Assembly: GCA_003153915.1 (NCBI GenBank)
Contig: PMBX01000255.1
Coordinates: forward strand, 572 to 12,841
Source of the DNA: Phycisphaerales bacterium
Lineage (GTDB): Bacteria; Planctomycetota; Phycisphaerae; SM23-33
Length of the DNA: 12,270 bases
Reading direction: 5' to 3'
The notes beneath the pieces were generated by a model. It worked only from the letters and a program-made list of their open reading frames with translations, did no database searches and was not told where the DNA came from. Numbering within the stretch: the first letter of the stretch is position 1; each line of letters opens with the position of its first letter. Position numbers and translations under genes: made by a program. Below are positions 7,511 through 12,270 of the stretch, in pieces.

Positions 7511-7574
7511 CGCGAACAAACGCGAACCCTTCCCTTTTATCTTCTTCGTTCGTGTCTGTTGGCGATTGTTCGCG
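7511..7574. repeat. Inverted repeat with 10-base-period arms
   Basis: CGCGAACAAACGCGAAC (7511-7527) and the reverse complement of 7558-7574 (CGCGAACAATCGCCAAC) agree at 15 of 17 positions. Within each arm, units like CGCGAACANN recur every 10 bases, and the right arm continues on the minus strand as CACGAACGAA. Similarity weakens but continues outside both arms, to about 7493 and 7592. It lies in the 273-base gene-free gap 7422-7694 that splits the polysaccharide locus in two. I see no T-run for a terminator and no coding potential. Confidence 0.55.
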
Positions 7575-7694
7575 GGTAAAACATATCCGATCTGAAATCT
7601 TCCTTGATCGGTGAATATGAAACCTGAAAACTGGGATGGCCGGGATGGCCGTCTCCGTTGACATGCGCCCATGCGCGGCGGCAGAATCTCCACC

Positions 7695-8243
7695 ATGGCG
7701 GAAGCGGGCAAGCCGGCGGCAGTGAAGCTCCTCTGCGGGATGATCTCCGCGCGGGTGGAGTTGTTCGACGCGGCGCTGGAGGCGTTGGCGGGGCGATTCG
7801 GACCCGTCGATGTGCTCAGCGAAACCATGCCCTTCGATTTCACGCATTACTACGACCTCCAGATGGGCAGCCCGCTGTATCGTCGCTTCGCGGGCTTTGA
7901 GCGATTGATCGACCCGGCGGCGCTGGTGGAGGCCAAGCTGGCCACCAACGCCATCGAGGCCGAGTTCGCCGCCCGCGGCGGAGGCCAACCCGCCCGGCCT
8001 ATCAACCTGGACCCCGGCTACGTCGAGTCGTCCAAACTCGTGCTGGCGAGCATGAAGAACTTCTCGCACCGCATCTATCTGGCAAGGGGGGTCTACGGCG
8101 AGGTGACGTTGATGTACCATAAGGGCCGATGGGACGGGCTGGCTTGGACGTTTCCCGATTTTGCTTCCGCGCGATATCATCCCTTCCTGTCGTCGGTTCG
8201 CCAGCGTCTGATGGACTCGCAGCGAAAGGAGCGTTCCGCATGA
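7695..8243 (+). CDS. DUF4416 family protein, function unknown
   Basis: The predicted 182-residue soluble protein matches what I recall of DUF4416, which has no established function. Family-like features are KPAAVKLLCGMI (6-17), GPVDVLSETMPFDFTHYYD (36-54), a YRRFAGFERLIDP block (62-74), the NLDPGYVESSKLVLAS segment (104-119), HRIYLARGVYGEVTLMYHKG (125-144) and WTFPD (151-155). Conserved Asp, His, Tyr and Arg residues hint at an active or binding site, but none is proven. I chose the ATG at 7695 because family proteins start a few residues before the PVKLF-like motif; the ATG at 7671 is an alternative adding eight residues, and neither has a good ribosome site. The stop overlaps the next start as ATGA (8240-8243), so it is probably translated together with the following membrane transferase. 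Confidence 0.85.
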   Translation: MAEAGKPAAVKLLCGMISARVELFDAALEALAGRFGPVDVLSETMPFDFTHYYDLQMGSPLYRRFAGFERLIDPAALVEAKLATNAIEAEFAARGGGQPARPINLDPGYVESSKLVLASMKNFSHRIYLARGVYGEVTLMYHKGRWDGLAWTFPDFASARYHPFLSSVRQRLMDSQRKERSA

Positions 8244-9331
8244 TCGTCTGGTGCGGCGTAGCCACGGTGTTGTTGGCGTTTACGATTTCGGCGTTGGCCA
8301 CGCCCGTCACGCAGCGGCTGGCCGAGCGGATCGGGATGCTGGACGTGCCTCAGCGACACAAGGCCCACGTACACCCGGTTCCGCTGCTGGGCGGATGCGC
8401 CGTTTTCGCAGCCATTTTGCTCCCCAGCGTCCTGGCGATGGCCTTGGCGCGGCTGTGGTCGCTCGGGGGAGCGCCTGGCTGGCTTCCCAGCCAACTTGCC
8501 GTCCACATCGGCGGCGCCTCAGCCAAGGCACATCAGGCGTTGGGCATCCTCGCCGGGGCGATGGTTCTGCACGTCATCGGGCTCATCGACGACCGGCGGA
8601 ACTTGGGAGCTTGGCTGAAACTGGTTTCCGAGCTGGCCGTCTGCGGGGCGGTGGTGATCTTCTTCCGCGTTCGCGTGCTGACGGCGGCTGGTCCCACATT
8701 CAGCGTGATCGCCTCGATCCTCTGGCTGACGGCGATCACCAACGCGTTCAACTTCCTGGACAACATGGACGGGCTGTCCACCGGCGTGGCGGCCATCTGC
8801 GCCGCGGCGTTGCTGGGGGCGGCAGCCAGCATAGGCCAGGTGTTCGTCGCGGCCTGGCTGTGCCTGATCCTGGGGGCGGTCCTGGGTTTCCTGCCGTATA
8901 ACTTCCCTCCGGCGGGAACCTATCTGGGCGACGCGGGCGCGCTGGTGATCGGATACCTGCTGGCGGTGGTAAGCTGCCTGACGACGTACGTTCAGCCGGG
9001 CCAGCCGTTTTATCTGTATGGCATCTTCGTCCCGCTTGTGTTGATGGCCGTTCCCCTATACGACATGGCCAGCGTGATCCTGCTGCGGATCGTCGAGCGG
9101 CGAAACCCCATGGTTGGCGACCGGCGGCACTTCTCGCATCGACTGGTGCGCCGCGGGATGAAACCGCGCTCCGCCGTGCTGACCATCTACTTCTGCACGG
9201 CGGGGACGGCGATTTCTGCCTCGCTGCTGCCGCACGTAACGGGGACGACGGGCGCGGTGCTTGTGTTCCTTCAGACCCTCATCACCCTCTTGATCGTCGC
9301 CCTGCTGGAAGGCGGCGACGCGAGGCAATGA
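8240..9331 (+). CDS. MraY/WecA-family polyprenyl-phosphate sugar-1-phosphate transferase
   Basis: This multi-pass inner-membrane enzyme transfers a sugar-1-phosphate, often GlcNAc-1-P or a related HexNAc, from a UDP-sugar to undecaprenyl phosphate. It has 363 residues with about ten hydrophobic helices. Family motifs are KAHVHPVPLLGG (41-52), GLIDDRRNLGAWLK with Asp117-Asp118, NAFNFLDNMDGLSTG (168-182), YLGDAGALVIGYLLA (228-242, the magnesium-associated Asp), and the cytosolic loop GDRRHFSHRLVRRG (293-306). The start at 8240 is well supported by AAGGAG at 8226-8231 with an 8-base spacer and the ATGA overlap with the DUF4416 stop; the longer open frame from 8129 is antedated by that gene. WecA/TagO-like rather than MraY is favoured by the polysaccharide context and the HFSHRL loop. 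The end overlaps the next gene by ATGA (9328-9331). Confidence 0.93.
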   Translation: MIVWCGVATVLLAFTISALATPVTQRLAERIGMLDVPQRHKAHVHPVPLLGGCAVFAAILLPSVLAMALARLWSLGGAPGWLPSQLAVHIGGASAKAHQALGILAGAMVLHVIGLIDDRRNLGAWLKLVSELAVCGAVVIFFRVRVLTAAGPTFSVIASILWLTAITNAFNFLDNMDGLSTGVAAICAAALLGAAASIGQVFVAAWLCLILGAVLGFLPYNFPPAGTYLGDAGALVIGYLLAVVSCLTTYVQPGQPFYLYGIFVPLVLMAVPLYDMASVILLRIVERRNPMVGDRRHFSHRLVRRGMKPRSAVLTIYFCTAGTAISASLLPHVTGTTGAVLVFLQTLITLLIVALLEGGDARQ

Positions 9332-11991
9332 ACCAATCATTCCATCTGGCCGCGACAGGCCGGTCGCGGGCGAGCGAATTCTGCCGCAACGCGGCGATGG
9401 TGGTGCTGCTGTCCTGCATGGCGGCGAGGGTGTTTATCAGCGAGATGCCTTACCGCGACTCGCTGCTGAGGTCCGCGACGCCAGGCGGCGGCGATACGAA
9501 CGCACCGACTCCCAGCGCCGGACGCGAGGAATTGGCGAGGGTGACATTTCCCCCGTTGATCATTTTGGCGGTCGGGCTGTGGCTGGCGGGCGGGGCGCTG
9601 TCGGGCCGGTTGACCGTCAAGCATCCCGTCCTGGCGGTAATGATCGCGGTATTGGCCGTCTGGAGCCTGCTGGCGGCTTTGGCGGCATCGGACAAGCGGA
9701 GCGCCCTGGACGCATGGATCGAGCAACTGGCGCTGATGTGGGCCTGCCTGCTGGCTGTGCAACTGCTAGGCGACAAGGGAAGGTTTGTCGCGTTTACGGC
9801 ATTGCTGGCGGCCATCGGCGGGGTACTGGCGGTCAAGGGCTTCTGGCAGGTGGGCGTGGAGATACCGGAGCGGATCGGCGACTTCCAGGCCAATCGCGCC
9901 GTTCGCTTGGCGGAACTGGGCTTCTCGAGCGGATCGGCGGCGTCTGCCGTCTTCGAGGCTCGCCTGCGCGCCACGACCCCCACGGGTTTTTTTGTAATGT
10001 CCAATCTTTATGCCTCGCTGCTGGTTATCGCGATGCTGGCGGCGGTGGGCCTGGCTGCGGATAAAACCCGCCTGGCCGTCGCCACCTGGCGGGCCGGTGC
10101 GGACCAGCGTAGAGCGGGCCAGGTCCATCTGCCTGCCCTGGCCGCGGGACTGGCGTGGCTTCTTGCTATCGCATGTGCCGTGGCGCTGGTTTTGTCTCGT
10201 AGCCGCGGGGGCATCGTCGCCGCGGCGGTTTTCTTACTGGTCATGGCCGCGGTAGTGAGGTGGAAAAACACCCTGGCCGTTCACTGGCGCAAGGCCGTCA
10301 TCGCGATGGCGGTGGTGTTCGCTCTGGCGGCTGGTGCGGTAGTGGCCTACGGGCTGTCGCGCGGCAGCCTGCCGACCAAGACGATGGCCTTCCGCTGGTA
10401 TTACTGGACCGGCGGGGCCAGGATCGCGATGCGGCATCCGTGGCTGGGCGCCGGTCCCGGCAATTTCGCCTCCGCGTATCTCCAGGTCCGCCCAGCCGGC
10501 GCCGAGGAAGCGGTCAAGGACCCCCACAACGTCATCGTCCATGCGGCAACGCAATACGGCCTACCGGGCGGCGCGATGTACCTGGCGATCGTGGCCTATG
10601 TCCTGGCGGCCTTGGCCAGGCCCAGACGCGACACGCAGACACCACCGCTTGACTGGGCCACGCCATCCCCGTCCCCGCCGGTGTTGATCGCCTGCACCGC
10701 AGCCGCTGCGCTGGCGACGCGGGCCTTGGTGGCTGGTTCGACGGTCCATGGGGCGTTTTTTGTATTCGACACGGTCCTGCCGGTTGTCGTGTTCGCCGTA
10801 ATGATGATGGCCGCCCTTTGGATTGGGTGGCGCTGGCCATCCGTCAACGGCGCCACTGGCGCGGCCCTTACATCGGACTTTTCCCGCATCGCGTTGGCGG
10901 CGGGGACGGCGGGATTCATGTTGCATGGGATGATCGAGATTTCCCCCTGGGCGCCGGGGGCGGCGATGGTGTTCTGGGTGTCGGCGGGGGCTTGCCTGGC
11001 TGTGGCTGGACCAGTCAAAGAACTCGACCTGTCGCGCATTCGGTGGCTAAAAGCCGTCGGCGCTATGGCTTTCCTGGCGACAATCGTGGTGGTCCTCTGG
11101 CAGCCGGTGTATCGCAGGATCACACGAACCGACTCCGCCGCCGCGGCCCTGGCGTCTGGGGACATCCCAAAGGCGACGTTGCTGGCCGAACAGGCGGCGA
11201 TAGCGGACGGGCTGGACCCCTGGTCGGCAAGCGACGCTGCCGGCGTGATCCTGGCCGGCTGCCCCCGCCAAGGCCCCAAAGCCCTCGACGGCCTGGCCCG
11301 AGCCGGTCAGTGGGCCTTGGAGGCCGCCTGCCGCGACGGGGCCTACCACGGGCACTTGCAACTGTTGGCCAACATCGAGTGGGCACGGGCGGTCCAGGAT
11401 TCTTTTACATATTCCTGGAACGGCCCGGGCGGCGTCGAAGCTGAGCAGGAGGAATCCTGTCGCCAAGCGGCGGAAGCGGGAGCGACGGATGCGATGTCCC
11501 AATTAGCCGGTCTGTTATTGGACCGTGGCGACCACAAACAGGCCGTGGAATGGCTGGCCAAGGCAATCGCCTCGGACCCCGATTCGGCCGTCCTTGCGGC
11601 CCATCTAGCCGAGGCACACTGGCGCGCCGGGCAGACGGCAGAGGCCGCTACCGCCTGGAGGCGGGCCGCCAAGCTGTCCCCGCCCGCCGAGGAACTTCGC
11701 CTGGCCGTCAGCTTCATGCGACGAGCAACGGAGAGACTCGATCCGGCCAACCCTCGTCTCCGCCTGGATTACGCCCAGATGCTCGTCTCGGCCGGGGCGG
11801 CGCGAGAGTGCCTCGATCAGTTGGCGGCGGCAGAGGGACTCAATAACGCCCTGCCGGCTGAGAGCCTCCTGCGATTCAACGAATCAGAAACCAGCCGTCT
11901 GGCCATGCTCCGTGCCTGGGGCCGGGCGATTTGGGACTCCCCTTCGGCCCGGAATGGTCACGAAGACCTCGAAGAACACAAAGGACAATGA
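9328..11991 (+). CDS. O-antigen ligase/polymerase (Wzy_C) with a C-terminal TPR region
   Basis: This is likely an inner-membrane enzyme that polymerises or transfers lipid-linked glycans on the periplasmic side. At 887 residues it is about twice the size of ordinary Wzy or WaaL. Some 13-15 hydrophobic segments span residues 20-592. The Wzy_C region is at about 281-430: VLSRSRGGIVAAAVFLLV (288-305), then RIAMRHPWLGAGPGNF (365-380), the loop His in KDPHNVIVHAATQYGLPGG (397-415). A soluble tail from about 600 contains TPR-like helices, clearest at DAMSQLAGLLLDRGDHKQAV and the two following blocks (721-785). The ATG overlaps the previous stop as ATGA. The last residues, NGHEDLEEHKGQ, are encoded by a 9-base-period repeat otherwise found between genes, so the native C terminus may have been a little different. 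Polymerase and ligase roles cannot be separated by sequence alone. Confidence 0.88.
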   Translation: MNQSFHLAATGRSRASEFCRNAAMVVLLSCMAARVFISEMPYRDSLLRSATPGGGDTNAPTPSAGREELARVTFPPLIILAVGLWLAGGALSGRLTVKHPVLAVMIAVLAVWSLLAALAASDKRSALDAWIEQLALMWACLLAVQLLGDKGRFVAFTALLAAIGGVLAVKGFWQVGVEIPERIGDFQANRAVRLAELGFSSGSAASAVFEARLRATTPTGFFVMSNLYASLLVIAMLAAVGLAADKTRLAVATWRAGADQRRAGQVHLPALAAGLAWLLAIACAVALVLSRSRGGIVAAAVFLLVMAAVVRWKNTLAVHWRKAVIAMAVVFALAAGAVVAYGLSRGSLPTKTMAFRWYYWTGGARIAMRHPWLGAGPGNFASAYLQVRPAGAEEAVKDPHNVIVHAATQYGLPGGAMYLAIVAYVLAALARPRRDTQTPPLDWATPSPSPPVLIACTAAAALATRALVAGSTVHGAFFVFDTVLPVVVFAVMMMAALWIGWRWPSVNGATGAALTSDFSRIALAAGTAGFMLHGMIEISPWAPGAAMVFWVSAGACLAVAGPVKELDLSRIRWLKAVGAMAFLATIVVVLWQPVYRRITRTDSAAAALASGDIPKATLLAEQAAIADGLDPWSASDAAGVILAGCPRQGPKALDGLARAGQWALEAACRDGAYHGHLQLLANIEWARAVQDSFTYSWNGPGGVEAEQEESCRQAAEAGATDAMSQLAGLLLDRGDHKQAVEWLAKAIASDPDSAVLAAHLAEAHWRAGQTAEAATAWRRAAKLSPPAEELRLAVSFMRRATERLDPANPRLRLDYAQMLVSAGAARECLDQLAAAEGLNNALPAESLLRFNESETSRLAMLRAWGRAIWDSPSARNGHEDLEEHKGQ
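11959..11984 (+). repeat. 9-base-period repeat tract inside the 3' end of the ligase gene
   Basis: Three consecutive units, CACGAAGAC, CTCGAAGAA and CACAAAGG, share the CNC-(A/G)AAG pattern of the arms in the 4202-4345 element. Because 9 is a multiple of three, the tract stays open and reads HED-LEE-HKG in the gene's frame. The stop codon follows at 11989-11991. Confidence 0.6.
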
Positions 11992-12003
11992 TGATTCATA
12001 ATG

Positions 12004-12075
12004 TTTTGTGGCCTTGGTGATCTTGGCGATTGGTAATTATCACAAGATCACCAAGAGATCGAAGTTCACAAAGGT
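12004..12075. repeat. Inverted pair of 9-base-period repeats with a perfect 13-bp stem
   Basis: CTTGGTGATCTTG (12013-12025) is the exact reverse complement of CAAGATCACCAAG (12043-12055), with a 17-base spacer. The right arm continues as 9-base units CACCAAGAG, ATCGAAGTT, CACAAAGGT (to 12075). The left arm, read on the minus strand, gives CGCCAAGAT, CACCAAGGC, CACAAAA. It lies between the ligase stop and pyrE. It could fold in RNA as a terminator-like stem, but no T-run follows. Confidence 0.6.
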
Positions 12076-12077
12076 GA

Positions 12078-12107
12078 TGGTCAACCTCGACTGCGATTCG
12101 GTAAGAT
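12078..12107 (+). promoter_or_regulatory. Weak candidate promoter for pyrE
   Basis: TGGTCA (12078-12083, 4 of 6 to TTGACA) and TAAGAT (12102-12107, 4 of 6 to TATAAT) are 18 bases apart and would give a leader of roughly 50 bases before the pyrE ATG. The match is modest and was chosen by position, so it is tentative. Confidence 0.25.
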
Positions 12108-12166
12108 CATCCCCACCATGCCGCGATGACAGGCGTCGTCCCAAGGCGGCGACAAGGAGACAGGTC

Positions 12167-12270
12167 ATGGACAAGGCGGAGTTGGCCGGCAGGATCAAGG
12201 CCGTGGCGTACCTGGAAGGCGACTTCCTGCTGCGATCAGGCCGGCGGAGCAAGTATTACCTGGACAAGTA
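12167..12270 (+). CDS. pyrE: Orotate phosphoribosyltransferase, 3' end cut by the window
   Basis: The enzyme joins orotate to PRPP to make orotidine monophosphate in cytoplasmic pyrimidine synthesis. Only the first 34 codons are present. They begin MDKAELAGRIKAVAYLEG and continue with DFLLRSGRRSKYYLDK, the well-conserved N-terminal OPRTase signature in which the Ser-Gly-Arg and Lys-Tyr-Tyr-Asp-Lys residues contact orotate. The ATG at 12167 has a good ribosome site, AAGGAGA at 12154-12160 with a 6-base spacer, and lies about 90 bases after the intergenic repeat. The catalytic loop and PRPP-binding motif fall outside the window, so the call rests on this short but distinctive stretch. Confidence 0.85.
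   Translation, partial: MDKAELAGRIKAVAYLEGDFLLRSGRRSKYYLDK

Noticed and set aside
9987..9993. Run of seven T in the ligase gene as a possible terminator or frameshift site
   Set aside because: No GC-rich stem comes just before it, and the run encodes Phe residues within a membrane segment with the frame kept.
12118..12129. Mini reading frame ATG CCG CGA TGA in the pyrE leader as a regulatory leader peptide
   Set aside because: It is only three codons, has no ribosome site of its own, and no attenuator stem with a T-run lies between it and pyrE.

Overview
The window is about 12.3 kb of GC-rich bacterial chromosome. It holds two housekeeping nucleotide-synthesis genes cut by the window edges (purM at the left, pyrE at the right), a two-gene operon on the minus strand, and a cell-surface polysaccharide locus on the plus strand. 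The gene set (bacterial GH3-family adenylating enzyme, DUF4416 protein, a very large ligase/polymerase with a TPR tail) and the 9-base-period intergenic repeats resemble what I associate with Planctomycetota (Phycisphaerae-like) or neighbouring lineages. That is an impression from gene content, not a phylogenetic result.

Layout. 2-781: 3' three quarters of purM. 782-1055: no gene, but four GC-rich hairpins, two of them forming a large inverted repeat. 1056-2465 and 2492-4132 (minus): a beta-CASP metallo-beta-lactamase RNase-like protein downstream of a GH3-family acyl-acid ligase, 26 bases apart, so probably one transcript. 4133-4439: a divergent intergenic region with a roughly 144-base imperfect palindrome. 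4440-7421 (plus): two family-4 glycosyltransferases overlapping by 19 bases, then a polyprenyl-phosphate sugar-1-phosphate transferase 7 bases later. 7422-7694: no gene, with a second type of short-period inverted repeat. 7695-11991 (plus): a DUF4416 protein, a WecA/MraY-type polyprenyl-phosphate sugar-1-phosphate transferase and an 887-residue O-antigen ligase/polymerase with a TPR tail, joined by two 4-base ATGA overlaps. 11992-12166: repeats and the pyrE leader. 12167-end: start of pyrE.

How the genes fit together (inference from families). Either or both initiating transferases load a sugar-1-phosphate onto undecaprenyl phosphate at the cytoplasmic face of the inner membrane. The two GT4 enzymes extend the lipid-linked unit, and the Wzy/WaaL-type membrane protein polymerises or ligates the exported units. 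No flippase, chain-length regulator, outer-membrane exporter or ABC transporter lies in the window, so the pathway is incomplete here. The GH3 and beta-CASP pair has no evident functional link to the polysaccharide genes beyond divergent placement.

The least ordinary parts are the intergenic repeats. One family has a 9-base period and recurs as inverted pairs at both ends of the polysaccharide locus, running in frame into the last codons of the ligase gene. A second has a 10-base period and sits between the two halves of the locus. The gene-level point most worth following is the tight coupling of an uncharacterised DUF4416 gene to a lipid-carrier glycosyltransferase and a Wzy-like enzyme. 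I found no CRISPR array, tRNA, rRNA, transposase or defence system.
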